A stretch of DNA of 64,000 nt from Scortum barcoo (lineage: Eukaryota; Chordata; Actinopteri; Centrarchiformes; Terapontidae), in assembly GCA_023238725.1 (NCBI GenBank), contig CM041545.1, forward strand, positions 19,001,501 through 19,065,500. The letters run 5' to 3'. Below are positions 11,804 to 23,384 of this stretch, piece after piece. The position numbers and the translations under genes are program-made. The first letter of the stretch is position 1. Every line of letters starts with the position of its first letter. The notes under the pieces are model-generated. The model had not been told where the DNA came from, did no database searches, and saw only the letters and a list, made by a program, of their open reading frames with translations.

Positions 11804-14800
11804 TTAATCAATTATCGAAATTATTGTTGCCGATTTAACCATTTCCAGTTGAATATCATGCATGTCTGGTGGTGCTCCGCTGGGCAAACTCTTCTACCAG
11901 AAACAGTTCATTAACAGTGATTGATTCGTCGCTGAAACCACCTGTGAAGTACGGCTTTACGTTGTTGAATGAAAGGTAATGAGGCCCAGCCGAGGAATTC
12001 CTCACAAAAAAAAAAGTCTCAGAGTACAGACTGCACTGGCCCGGTAATCTGTACCTGCTGCAAACCCATTTTATTGCAAGTACAGACCCAAAACATAAAG
12101 TTGGATGCATCTTGCAGACAAAATAAAGTCACACGCATGTAAAAACAATAGATTCACTGGAGAAAATAGAATCCATTTCCACTTCTTTATGGATGTTTCC
12201 TATTCATTCATAAAACTGGTGATATAATTTGATTGACACATCTGATAACTGCTCTTTTGCAGGGAAGACATTTTGACTTGTCATGGTAGGAAAAGCAAAA
12301 GTGTGATAATGATAGTGATAATTTTAAAGGTTTCCATTAAGTCCTGTTTTCTTTAAATATATGCTTTTCCTTCTGTAACATGTCAATGTGTCTTAGTCCA
12401 ATACAGCATAAAAAGCAACAAAAAATATTCATAAAAATGCAAAAACGAAAGACATCGGCAAACACCTCCCTGTGTTTTTGTTTCGGTGCTTTTTCCTTGT
12501 GTGACTGTGCAGGCCTCCGAGTGACCCCCACAGGTGTCTTGTGCAACGCCTTTTATTGTTTAGTCGATTGTTGTTTCTAATCTTGAAGTGGTTTGTTTGT
12601 GTATAACCGCAAAGATGAGATGTGAGATGTGTGTTATTGTGCAAGCGCGCATTTATGCGTATGAATGGGACCCAAAGTGGGATTTGGAGGGTGAAGTGTG
12701 CGTCCCTCGGCCACAGCTTGTGCTAATGTCTTCCACCCCTTTATGGCTCCCTGGAGGGCTTTAGGCTGAAGAGAATTTCTGCTTTTCCCAGACAACACCC
12801 TGCACACCTCCCATGTGAAGGTGGCTCCTCCTGCACTACTTTACAAAGCAAAGGAAAAAAAAACATTTAGCATGTGACTTATATCACTTTTCTGCACTCT
12901 TGAATAGTTCACCTTTCCACTTTGTGTATAAGGCATGTTTGTGCATATGTGTAAATGTGAGAGACACTCTAAGAACATTTTTGGATGCTAGGGAGCTGAA
13001 CCACAATGGGCCGCTCCTCCTGGGGGTTGTAAAAACCACCGGAGGAAGAGGAGGAGAAACGTGGGGTGGGTGGCAGGGGAGGAAAGGGAGGGAAAGGTGG
13101 GGAGAGTAAAGTTCAGTGAGGGGATGTTGATGGCAAGGTGAAAGGTGGAGGAAGAGGAGGAGGAGAAGCCAAAAGAAGAGAGGAGGTGAGGTGAGCCAGG
13201 TAGGAGAAATACAAGAGCGAGGAAGCGAAGAAGAGGAAGGAAGGAAGGAATGAGGAGGGGGGGGGGGGGGTCCGGTCCAGAAAAAGACAGGACAAAGGTT
13301 CAGGTTCAGTCCAGAAAAGTGCAGGTCAGAGGGGAAAAACTTTAGAGAGGAGGAGTGAAAATTTGGCAGCGATCAGCAGTATCTTCAGATTTTCCTAAGT
13401 CCTGCAGAATGAGTAAGTTGGTTTTGAGTTCTTTAATAAAAAAAGATGACAAATTCCAGGTACACAACTTAAAATGTAGTGAGGAGGCCGGAGGGACAAC
13501 AAAGGGGAAGACAGTGATGGATTACCACGAATGAGAAATTCCCTCTCTGAGCAGCCAAAAGCACAAAAACATGAATATGTGGTGAAAGCTCCGGTTACAC
13601 CTGCTGTGTCTCCGCTCGGTGCGCAGGGCAAGGAGGGATGAAAAAAACCTAACAGGAGACTACGTGCGATGCTCATCTGAGCTCTAAAAAGATCATTTCA
13701 ACAGTGAAGAGACTGCAGCTATTTACTGTCCATCATCTTTACTACAGAGAGACACCGCTGGACAGGATCAGGAAGAAAAGAGCGTCTGCAGCTCAGAGAT
13801 GGAGGAGGAAAGTTCAGATCACTTTTTTTAAACTTGCGTGCTTGGAACGGATTTGTGTCCGGGTTTGTGTGTATATCCCACTTGTGAAATTTGAGATCAG
13901 TCACAACCATTAACTACGCTCGCACCAAAATTCATCTTTCTGACAGGGGACACATTACACAAAATGAAAAGTCATCACATCCTAATCGATCTTATATTTC
14001 ACCCTGGGCAACCAGAGCAGAGCTGGATGCCTCCAAAACACTCTGATTGGCAAATGAAGCCAAATTACGACACGTATTATTCCTCTAAATTTAAAAGCAA
14101 CAGTCAGTAAGTCTTGGAGAAAGTGTTCTTATTTTAAAAAAAGCGAGTATAACTTGCAGCCCCTTCCTCCCTCTCTATAGTTCGATCTAGCTCGCCTCCC
14201 CACAGCATGTTTTCTCATCTCTTGGTCGTTCCGTTGTTTATCTGCCGTTACGTCCGCTCTGAGTTGGCTCACATGCGGTGGAGCGAAGCCTGTTGAAGCT
14301 TCGTCTGATACTCTGCTCTGATTGGTTGTTTTTGACAGCAGCACAGTGGATTCTTCAAATGACTTTAGAGGCAGCAGATTTCACAGATTATCTGTCTCAT
14401 GTACAACTGTGGAAATAGTGACAGTTTTAGCAAATATGACTACAGGTAATCTGAATAAGTTACCTACTTCTACTTTAATACTGCTGTTTTAAAATCAACC
14501 ATTTCTGCTTCATAATAAGGAAAATATCTTAAAACACATGTCAAATTCTTGTTTAGATTTAATGACTATGCAACTAACTTATAATACACACTGTGATGTC
14601 TTTAATTAGATAAACATTTTATTTCTTGACCATTCATCTAATGTCTTGAAAGAAGTGTTCAGTGCACATATAATCAGCACCTTGCAATTCAGGTCCACCT
14701 CTGCACCGAGTTTTGAGTTTACTAGAACAAACAGGACCGCGTACGCTACACGGAGCGCTAATTAATCTTCCCAATCAGCACCGGGGGCCACGGGCATTTC

Positions 14801-15345
14801 TCTTGTTTTTCCCCTCCATGCTGTGAAGCAGTGGACTATTTAAGGAGAAGCAGAGCAGGGAAAGGGGAAGGAAACGCCTGTCTAGACGCCCACCAGAGCT
14901 GCGGCCCGTACATTCTCCAGGAGCCCCCCCACAGGAGCACAAACCCACCCCTCACCCCGAAAAAAGTACATACATACTACATGTAGGGGTGCTCTCATAT
15001 TAGCAGGTCAGACACTCACACACATCCCAAGACAAAATGGAAAGATGCTGCATTCACGAATAATGTACACAGACACCTACCAGCTGCCACCCAAACACAA
15101 ACATGCTTAAACACACACACACTCTTTCTCAGATGCTCACAATCAGCTCCCCGTTCGACACCAAGAGAGTAAACAGGGCAGGTGAGTGAGGAATGATGGC
15201 TGCTCCTTAGCTGAGCAGGTCTCCACGCCTCGCTGCCTCTCTTTCACACACACGCAGCCCCGTCTGCTCAGTCTCAGCCTGCGATGCACACACACATGCG
15301 CGTGGTACATACTGCACGGTTAATCAATCATACATTGCACAGCAC

Positions 15346-15435
<90 letters not shown>

Positions 15436-16236
15436 CTCCTCTCTAAAAATGCAATGCCTCAGGATCATAACACAGCAACCTCAAATGGCACACTTGTTGC
15501 TGCTGAAATAAAAAATGAACCGTGTTTTTCCATTTTGCTGGCTCGCTGTAGTCTGTAGCGATGCTGAGATTTGACTTTAATTCAAATAAAACATGTTGTG
15601 AACAGTGCCTGTTCAAAAGCACTTCAGTCTTCATGACCTCTGATCAAAACAGAAAGAGAAAGTTTGTTTTTTTTTAACTAAGATGGAGAAATATGTTAAT
15701 GTTGATGTAGAACAGTCCTACTGGCCTTCTGCATGTGCTCTGTAAATCAACTTGCTATTGAGTGATAACATATTTAGAGCAGTTTATCGTAGAGCGTAGA
15801 GAGATCTTTTACTTTCAGGTTTGCATGTTGTCACTCGTATCACAAATCACATTTGTCTCAAGGGGCTACGCAAGCTGTACAACATATAAGACCCTCTGTG
15901 CTTATAGACCTTCGACTTGTATGAGGAAAAACTCCCCCAAAAAATTGAAGTTTTAGTTCTGACTTAATGTGAAACATCTATTTATGAAGATGCAACAAGC
16001 TGACTGGGATGGGAACAGTCACACTCTCATTATGATGTTAAATTTTTTTCAATAATAGAGATTATTTAAAGCAAACACATTTCTAAAAGTGCGGGGGGGG
16101 GGGCTAAAACCAGTCGTGTATTTACTCACTCTGTAATTTTGGGGTCAATGTTGCCTATCCACAGCCGGTTTCCGTCATGGGCCACACTCTCTGAAATGAT
16201 GGAGGCATTTTCCACTGTCCCTGCTGCAGACGACAT
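4534..16236 (-). CDS. rbm18: RNA-binding motif protein 18 (RRM protein)
   Basis: Small nuclear protein with one RNA recognition motif. Coding exons: 16236-16130 (from ATG), 10724-10598, 9519-9439, about 6398-6290, and 4723-4534 ending in TGA. Exon 1 encodes MSSAAGTVENASIISES and then RNP2 (LWIGNIDPKITE). Exon 2 encodes HLVKLLEKFGNVKQFDFLF and RNP1 (RGYCFVNF). Exon 3 encodes AIQCLNGKLALSKKLVVRW. The last exon encodes AKIRAIEAKLQMMEENPDDD and a basic tail ending RKFRR. Phases 2, 0 and 0 join exons 1-2-3-4. Exon 4 is problematic: its conserved NDKTMPPSLEPS stretch is in another frame from the exon end (see findings). The gene is divergent from mrrf, as in mammals. Human RBM18 has 190 residues and the same domain order. 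Confidence 0.92.
6290..6398 (-). CDS. rbm18: rbm18 linker exon, boundaries and frame uncertain
   Basis: Acceptor TCGTCTGCAG and donor CCTCAG|GTTTGG bracket a segment encoding NDKTMPPSLEPS, matching human NDKILPISLEPS. With phase 0 entry at 6398 a TAA is met after RFEGFQ. Entry at 6396 is open and gives the phase 2 exit needed by the last exon, but then the conserved stretch is out of frame. Confidence 0.6.
7135..7159. repeat. (GT)n microsatellite
   Basis: Short GT tract in an rbm18 intron. Confidence 0.8.
9439..9519 (-). CDS. rbm18: rbm18 RRM exon, C-terminal part
   Basis: 81 nt, phase 0 at both ends. Encodes EAERAIQCLNGKLALS and KKLVVRWAHAQ. A second GTAAGT donor 6 nt further on would add VR. 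Confidence 0.92.
10598..10724 (-). CDS. rbm18: rbm18 RRM exon with RNP1
   Basis: 127 nt, phase 2 to phase 0, acceptor CGGCAG and donor GTACAC. Encodes the RRM centre including GQPRGYCFVNF. Confidence 0.92.
12265..12394. mobile_element. short TIR element, copy C of a local MITE family
   Basis: Ends AAGACATTTTGACTTGTCAT and, inverted, AAGACACATTGACATGTTAC are terminal inverted repeats; both then share GGAAAAGCA. The same ends occur at 22190-22409 and 32176-32369. The 130-bp copy is internally shortened. No coding capacity. Confidence 0.5.
13040..13270. repeat. purine-rich (AGG/GGAA) low-complexity tract
   Basis: About 230 bp of nearly pure G and A on the plus strand, ending in a run of 14 G. 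Can form triplex or quadruplex-type structures in principle. Confidence 0.6.
15344..15431. repeat. compound (CA)n microsatellite
   Basis: Two CA tracts of about 50 and 36 bp separated by GTTA. Confidence 0.92.
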
Positions 16237-16243
16237 GTGTACA
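16130..16243 (-). CDS. rbm18: rbm18 exon 2 (first coding exon)
   Basis: Acceptor CTCCACAG before 16243. ATG at 16236-16234; donor GTGAGT after 16130 at phase 2. Encodes 35 residues up to RNP2 (RLWIGNIDPKITE). Confidence 0.9.
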
Positions 16244-16301
16244 CTGTGGAGACGGAGACATTTGGTTTACCAAGAAAAGCAAAGACAAGTTAACATTTTT
16301 G

Positions 16302-16341
16302 TGTCAGCCTGATCACATCACTCCTGTTTTACCCTCTTTAA
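16302..16341 (+). mobile_element. LINE reverse transcriptase fragment, left half
   Basis: Encodes DHITPVLPSL, the familiar DHITPVLxSLHWLPV motif near the end of RT in L2/CR1-type non-LTR elements. The element is split at TTAA by the MITE that follows and resumes at 17033. Confidence 0.6.
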
Positions 16342-17032
16342 CCCTCTGGAGTCCAGGGTATAATTGGCCGTTTTTGACTACTTTTTATTTTGCTTTTATA
16401 TTTCACCTTAAGAACTGTTTACCATGCCTTGTTTGGTATCAATTTTTTTCAGCACAACCTCTCATGTGTGATTTTACAGTTATTTTTTCATTTTGACATA
16501 CTGTATTAACACACTGGACCTAAAACCACACAAAAAACATAAAATCCGAATATAAAAAAGTTAGATTTTGTAATGTGAAAACCACAAACATGTCTAACGA
16601 ACCATTTTTATAACTTAGAATGCAAATATAAGTTGTAAAGTTTCTTCAAAAAATTATGTACAAATGTAGCAAATAACAGTTATAACAGTTACAACTATTT
16701 ACATTAAAATGCAGGCAATGCCTCAGGCGTTTTTTTTGTTCAACTATTTACAAAACAATCAGGTGTCACAATAAGATGCCACAAATTATTTGTGCCACTG
16801 TAAAAAACAGTTCCTGTCCATTACAAGACAGAGGGGCACATCACAAGCCTTCTTCCTGCACCAAAAACGTTTTAAACGATTTAAAAACTGGTATGTAGTT
16901 TGAAGTCCGCACTTTTTCGACACAAGTTGAAAGCGGAGACTCTGTGATGCTGCTGCGTCTTTTTGCTACGTCATCATAAATCGGACCTGTAATTTGGACG
17001 CGCCGGCACGTCTGTCGACTCCAGAGGGTTAA
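16338..17032. mobile_element. piggyBac-like MITE with TTAA target duplication
   Basis: A 687-bp insert (16342-17028) begins CCCTCTGGAGTC and ends GACTCCAGAGGG, perfect 12-bp terminal inverted repeats flanked by TTAA on both sides. TTAA duplications are the signature of piggyBac transposition. No transposase frame is present, so it is non-autonomous. Confidence 0.82.
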
Positions 17033-17215
17033 ACTGGCTCCCAGTATGTTTTAGAATTAATTTTACTGATTACTTTTAAAGCTCTTTGTGGCCTTTCATC
17101 CTCCTGTATCTCTGACGTCTTAATAACATACTTGCCAACACATACTTTTGCCTGTTTCAGAGATCCAGCTGAAAACTAAAGAGGACAGAGGAAATCAGGC
17201 TGGCCGGGTCAGTGA
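17033..17215 (+). mobile_element. LINE reverse transcriptase fragment, right half
   Basis: Encodes LITFKALCGL followed by CISDVLITYLP, matching the LTFKALHGLAPSYISDLL motif that follows DHITPVL in L2/CR1-type RT. Degenerate, with indels. Confidence 0.55.
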
Positions 17216-18363
17216 TCTTTTCTTAATACTTTTTTTTTTTTTTTTTTAAATCAGAGAGCCTTTCCTGGCTTAATCTGTTATCACCTTTTCTACACTGTAC
17301 TGGAATCAGCTTCCTTAAAATCATCATCATCATCATAAAATAAACGATGGTTTTATAATCTCTGCAGCCCTAATGAACCACTCTGTAATGTGGATTTTGA
17401 GTTGCAAATTTGTTGGTAATCTTTTATTTTCACTGCAAGAATATAAAAATTACGATAATGTAATTTTAACTGTGGTCTGTACCAAACAAACATGTTCATT
17501 TACATCTAGAGAATATGATTTATAGGTCATGGCGTCTCTGTAACAGCACAAAACCTCATTTATAATCATTAAAAACAAATTGCAGCTCCTGTGGTGCAGA
17601 TACTGCACTTGACCATATTCAGATTTTCTATAATAATTCAAATAATTGTTCAGTCTTAATTATTATTGACATATTATTATCATTGATGTTGATAATCTGA
17701 TAGCTTTATAAGCAGCCTATACATGATCAATAGATCATTTAGGTAGTAAGTTAATTGTAAGCCAAAAGTACAGTGTTACAAAATACTGTGAAAATATCAA
17801 ATTTGATCTGGTCTGGGTTATCTCAGAAAATGAAAAATGACTTCTTAATTCACTCAGAAACTTAGAAGTTAAATCAAACTGTTATGTAATGAGATACATC
17901 TCAAACTGTGCCCTTATTATGAGACTTATGAGCACAAACATGTAAAGAGCAGCTTTATAAACATCCAGCAGAATGTAAATAAAAACTTTACTTAGCATTA
18001 ATTTACAGTACAGAGATAAATCTTCTCTAGTTATCACTTTCTAAAGAGTGAGCTGAGATTACAGAGAGTGAGCTGCTACAGTTCAGAGTGTCAGGAAAAC
18101 CTCAAAAAGAAAACAAACAAACAAACAAACCTGTGAGTTGCTACCAGCTAACGTTAGCATAGCTTTACGGTGAGGCTGATCGATTCATCTAATTGGATTG
18201 ATCAATATCCGTCGGCTCAGATAGACAGTTTGAGGTCAGTCCGACCCAGGTATTGGTGCTGATCAGGTGAGATTAATTAATATCGATCCATTAAACGGTT
18301 AACAGATTTCAACGACCTAACCAGTGGCTAGCAGTTAGTTAGCTCGTTTTTGTGTTACTTTAC

Positions 18364-18440
18364 CTTCAAGTTTTTCCTCTTGTCTCGGCTTCTTCTTCGA
18401 CTTTATTATCTTCGGATCCCTCTTTCGGGATGATTCAGCT
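18364..18440 (-). other. rbm18: rbm18 5' UTR exon (probable)
   Basis: A good donor, TTGAAG|GTAAAG, at 18364 lies upstream of the coding exon and next to the CpG-rich promoter block. The upstream limit is a guess. Confidence 0.4.
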
Positions 18441-18690
18441 CCGTCACAAGATAAAACTGACCATTTCAGACAGTTTTTATGTTTTTATGCTGTGAAAAAT
18501 GTCAGTTTTAGCTAGCTCGAGTGACAAACAACAAAGGCGCAGGCTGATGACGCAGTCAGTCATCGACTGAGTCACGAGGAGGCGCTCGGTTTAGTGTCCG
18601 ACATCTCCCGCGCCCGATAAGAGTCTTCTCTTTGTAGCGTTTCAAGCTGGAGCCCCGCCCACTCGGCATACCCCATATTAAGTTCCAAAC
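18440..18690. promoter_or_regulatory. shared rbm18/mrrf promoter region
   Basis: CpG-rich relative to its AT-rich surroundings, with a GC box (CCCCGCCC at about 18654) and no TATA box. It lies between a probable minus-strand 5' exon of rbm18 and a probable plus-strand 5' exon of mrrf. RBM18 and MRRF are head to head in human as well. Confidence 0.5.
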
Positions 18691-18774
18691 ACACTCAGGT
18701 GAAATTGACGACACACATGTCAAGTGTAGCTTTGTCGCCTGCTAACGTGTTTCTGTGGGACTGAACAGCTAAAA
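18690..18774 (+). other. mrrf: mrrf 5' UTR exon (probable)
   Basis: A consensus donor AAAA|GTAAGC ends at 18774. The first coding exon begins at an acceptor at 23220, so a non-coding first exon is required somewhere upstream. Confidence 0.4.
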
Positions 18775-19019
18775 GTAAGCCTGATATTTACTTTAATTTA
18801 CTGTTTTCGGCTCGTAGCTGACATTTACGACAGTGTCGTGTAAATAAACTACCTGGTTGTGGTTTATGTTTTTGCTTTTGCTGCTAATGTGCAGCAGAAG
18901 GAGAAGAGGAGGTGTAACCTTCACAGAGCTTCTCTTACATAAAGTGTCATCTGGAAAATACAACATTAAGTGTCACTGTAAATAACACGGTTTTTAGTAT
19001 TTAAGTGTATTTACAGGAA

Positions 19020-19455
19020 GTGGTGGAAAATCACTAAGTCATACAGAAGCACTTTGAGGTATTTGTACTTTACTTATTTCCCTTTCTGCTCCTTTATACT
19101 TCTACTTAGCTAAATTAGATAAATGTTGTACTTTTTACTCCACTACATCTTGTCTGATAACTTAAGTTACTTTGCAAAAATTTAATCAACTGTTAAATTA
19201 TGTTATAATGTTATGGATTAAAGTCAAAGTTAGTTCACTGGCGGACTAATTCACAAGTATCAAGCACATAAAGTAAATGAATAAGCTCCATATTACCAAC
19301 TGCAACTATAAAATATTATAATTCAGTAATATGATTTATTATTCTAAAATGAGCCATTCTGTTTTATAAGTGCTCATACTTTAGCTAATTTAGTGCATAT
19401 TTTTATTGTAATACCCTTTTACTTAAGTACAAGATTTGAGTACTTGTTCCACCAC
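19020..19455. mobile_element. non-autonomous DNA transposon with 9-bp TIR
   Basis: Perfect ends GTGGTGGAA and TTCCACCAC enclose AT-rich DNA with GTACTTTACT and ACTTAAGTAC near the ends, the pattern of a common fish MITE class. No coding capacity. A related fragment with GTACTTCTCAG occurs near 45.0 kb. Confidence 0.55.
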
Positions 19456-19729
19456 AGTACTGGACTATCAATTAAAAAATCCAGCACAGGATCACTGTAG
19501 ACCTAAAAAAATATGTTAAGTTCAGAATATTATATGGGAGGTTTTTTATTTGACGCATGATGATTTAAAAAGTCAAGCTGACATGATAAGGATGCTCTGG
19601 GATCCAGTCAGTCAGGCAAGATGACCAAATATAAGGTGTCCTCTTACCTAATTAATGTGTTCATAGTGTGACAGAGTACTGAAAAGATTAGTCGATTAGG
19701 TGATTGACAGAGTAAATGGATCAGAATCA

Positions 19730-19839
19730 GCTTTATTGTCCAGGTATGTGAACACATACATACATACATACATACATACATACGTACAGTTTAAAACAAG
19801 GACAACAGCTCAACAAGATAAAAAGAAACATTAAACTAC

Positions 19840-19880
<41 letters not shown>

Positions 19881-19910
19881 TAGGGCAATGGTGCAGATTG
19901 CAATCAATTA
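19730..19910 (+). repeat. dispersed repeat beginning AGAATCAGCTTTATTG
   Basis: The motif ATCAGAATCAGCTTTATTGT, followed by a (CATA)n run and TAAACTACTATACAC, recurs in diverged form at 50409-50560. This start is a common fish interspersed repeat; its class was not determined here. Confidence 0.55.
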
Positions 19911-20216
19911 TGATTATTAAATAAACATGAAAAGTAATTTATCAAGACAACATGTTAAATATTTGCTAAGATGTGAAGATATTTTGCCTTGTAATATGTA
20001 TATATGCCACTGTAATATGAATATTTTCCAGTATGGGGCTGGTGAGTGACCCAGGAAAAGCATCTGAATGTGTGACATTGGGCTCCATGATGTTGAGACC
20101 ATCATTTTTTGTCATTTCATCATCAGTAGATATAATTGAGAGGTTAATTAATTAAAACAAGGTGCAGCCCCAGTCTGAACAGAGACTCTGCTGTAAAGTG
20201 TGCAGAGCAGAGATGA

Positions 20217-20445
20217 TGCGGGCTCACCAGCTGGCTTCTGCCAGTGGGAGAAGGAGAGGTGTGTTTGCAGCTGTTGTGTGTGTGTGTGTGTGTGAAATCT
20301 ACCAGACAGATACAGGCTGATTTTCCACTCTGCGGGCTCACCAGCTGGCTTCTGCCAGTGGGAGAAGGAGAGGTGTGTTTGCTGAGCTGTTGTGTGTGTG
20401 TGTGTGTGTGTACTGTGGGTGTGTGTGTAATCTGGTTGGTCAGGA
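20217..20445. repeat. 114-bp tandem duplication with (GT)n
   Basis: TGCGGGCTCACCAGCTGGCT starts at 20217 and again at 20331. Each unit ends in a GT tract. The copies are nearly identical apart from GT length and a small indel, so the duplication is recent. Confidence 0.85.
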
Positions 20446-22189
20446 TGTGCTAGGCTATTGCACTGTATTATCCCACTGAACACCTGTGCTTCACTTTTTC
20501 TGCTTGATTTCCACTCTAAAGAGATCTGTCACCATCCCACATCTATCTGTCTATCTGCTTTGGCACAGTGCGCCCTATCATATCGGCTTGTCAGGAAACC
20601 TGCCAGCCGTGGATGCCTGTTTTGGGTTTGTGTTGTAGGTGGTGGTCCGCAGTGTAGCCTAAATATTGCCACTGGATTATGTTTGGATTTCATGATCGGT
20701 CAATGTTGGTTTAACACCAGGGATCTGTGGCACAGCCGCAGCAGAGAAAATCTTTGAAACAACATTTAAACAACAATGTAGAGGGATAAAACTGAATAAA
20801 ACTGATAAAACTGTCTAAAAATCTTCAGTGACTAATAAATAGGTTGTGTGTGTCACTGTGGTTGGCTGAGTTCTCAGTGGTGAGAAGTTCTAAGTTGCTT
20901 ATTGTTGAAACAATATTTATGAGTGAAGGAAAAAAAAGTTAAAAAATTAAAAATGTCAAATTTGTCATTTTCTAGTAGGGAAAAAAGTATTATTTCCTCC
21001 AAAGTACATGATAACATGGAATCTAAACCAGAAATTATGTTCTGCCAAACTTTCTGAAACATCTGGACAACTTAAAATGGCTAAAAATGTGTTCAGTACT
21101 GTTTAAAATTATCATCACTGTTTTAAATTATAATCTGCTTTTCCTCTTGACCTTTCAAAAAGTATTTTCAAACTCACATATGAATGTCTACAGTCAAATA
21201 ATTGATTCCAATGGTAAAATATACAATCATTTATTATATCACTGGACATTTAATGAATCCTATTGGATGGACACTACATTTCACTGTAAACTGAAAATAA
21301 TCCCTTCTTTTCTTTTTATCATTTTACAGAATATTTATGTCATAATATGATACAAAAGCAATTTGCAACCAAACTTGTCAGACTGTCTTTAATGCAGCAG
21401 TGTGATTTGTTTCTCCTCACAGCACCCAGTTGTAAACACACTCCAGACAATGGAGGATGTCAGTCAGGCTGCAGCACACTGTGAGCTGTTCACAGCCACT
21501 GACTGTGACAGACGGGCTTTAGTCTGTGTTTGTATCTCTGGGCTTCGATATGTCAGAGTTTGTCTGTGCTTGTGTGCACGCTGAGGTTCAGCGACACGGT
21601 TCACAGTCGAGAGCCGGTTCTCGAGGTGGGAGGTGGTTAGTCCGTAAAAAGGAGTGGCTGCTGTCACATTGTTGTGTGATTTTTTTTTTTTTTTTTTTTT
21701 GAACAGGGAGGTTCCCCTTCAGGAATGCCCAAACAGCCGTGCGTGGGCCGAGCGCAGAGGTGGTTTCATTCCATAGATTTATCCGCATAAGAGGAAGAGA
21801 AAGAAACTGTGTTTCTGTCGAAGTGTAATTGCATGTAGCCTGTAGAGTTGAGTGCAGGAAGTTCTACCACAGCAGTGATGTGTAATTGGATCTACAAGAG
21901 ACTCTTTTCCTCCTCCGTGCTTTGCTTTGTCAGAGAAATTAAAGGCACAGTCTGTGATCCGAGTGCTGAAGCCATTAGTCAGTTAATCAATTTGTAAATC
22001 AGGGAAATAATCAGCAAGCATCTTGATCATCTTGATTCATGTTTGTGCTAATAGCTGAGTAGGTTGGACAAAGCGAGACATCTGAAGACAAAGCGAGACA
22101 TCTGAATCACCTGTTGTTCACCATTTTCTGACATTTTTATAGACCAAGTGATTAATCCATTAGGCAAGAAACTAATAGTCCTTTCTCAC

Positions 22190-22409
22190 AGCAGACATTT
22201 TGACCTGTCGGAACAAGAAAAGCACAGGTGAAACACATTTCGTTAACAATGGTTCAGTCCCATCAAGTGCTCCAGTAAGTCCGGGCCAACGAGCCAGCGA
22301 GCACAACACGTGCACCCTGAAACTATCTTTCCAAAGTGGAATGTACTCCTTTTTAATATTATTAAGTACGCCTGTGCTTTCACTGCTGTAACATGCCAAA
22401 ATGTCTGCT
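22190..22409. mobile_element. 220-bp TIR element, copy A of a local MITE family
   Basis: Left end AGCAGACATTTTGACCTGTC and right end, inverted, AGCAGACATTTTGGCATGTT. Inside the ends lie AAAGCACAGG on the left and its inverse CCTGTGCTTT on the right. Related to the copies at 12265 and 32176. Confidence 0.65.
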
Positions 22410-23219
22410 ATGAAAAAGGTCCGTTAATGAAAATAATTGTTAGATTCAAGTGTAAACAAAAGGGTCGCCCCACCGTGAAAACACAAAACTGGAAGTTGCT
22501 TTTAATACGCTGATTAAAACCAGTAGTTCTGAAATGATTAGTCAATTAATCAAGTAGTCAAGCAGCAGAAACTTATTCAACAGCTATTTTTTTAATAATA
22601 TGGTAATTTTAATCAGTTGAATCGAGTTGAATGATATGATTACGTGCAGTGTGGTGCTGTTGGATTGTATTGCAATATACTGAAAGGTGTTCCTGTCATT
22701 AACCATCGTTGATGTGAGTGGTTGACAAAATAATAGAAACACCTGTCTGTGTAATACAATACACAGAATGACCATAAAGTTTAATCAACCAAAACTGAAC
22801 GTTATAACCTTCATGAAAACAAAATTTATTGCAGGATTATTTTGAATTTCACTGTATTCGTTTTAGTTCCATGTCCCAATAAACTGAGAGCTGAGTGCAG
22901 GCTGCAAAGAGATATTGTTGATGTTGCAAAGAAAAGTTATATTAGTTATATATAGTTATATTTCCTTGTTTTTTTTTTTTCTCACAAATGATCATGATAC
23001 AAGAGAAAAACAGATCACGGTGCTGTAATAAGTTAGAAGAAGATGTAGGCCCACCTCCTACTGGCTGATATGAGCTATTACTTCATCATGACTGACAAGC
23101 TTTGCCTTCAGCTGCAATTCTTTCAAATAAAATTACCAATGTTGTCCCTCCAAACTCCACAATATTCAGTTTTTTATCCTTCCTCTAACAACATTTTTTA
23201 TTTACTCTCTCACTGACAG

Positions 23220-23384
23220 TCATGGCGTTGAACCTGCTGCGACCTCTGCTGTGTCAGTCCCTGGTGCGGCAGGTGAGGTCTCCTCTCGCGGCCTCCTCCA
23301 GAGTCAGAGCGCCGCTTCTGCAGCTCGGCACCGCTCGACTCCCGGCTGCATGCAGCAGGCTCTACGCCACCAAGAAGGCAAAAG
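23220..23384 (+). CDS. mrrf: mrrf first coding exon
   Basis: Acceptor CACTGACAG ends at 23219; ATG at 23222. Encodes the transit peptide MALNLLRPLLCQSLVRQ through YATKKAK and ends at phase 1. Confidence 0.93.

Larger units (their letters stand above)
10725..16129. other. large rbm18 intron
   Basis: No exon seen. It holds the MITE at 12.3 kb, a G-rich GGAGG/AGGA purine tract at 13040-13270 and the long (CA)n tracts at 15.3-15.4 kb. Confidence 0.6.
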
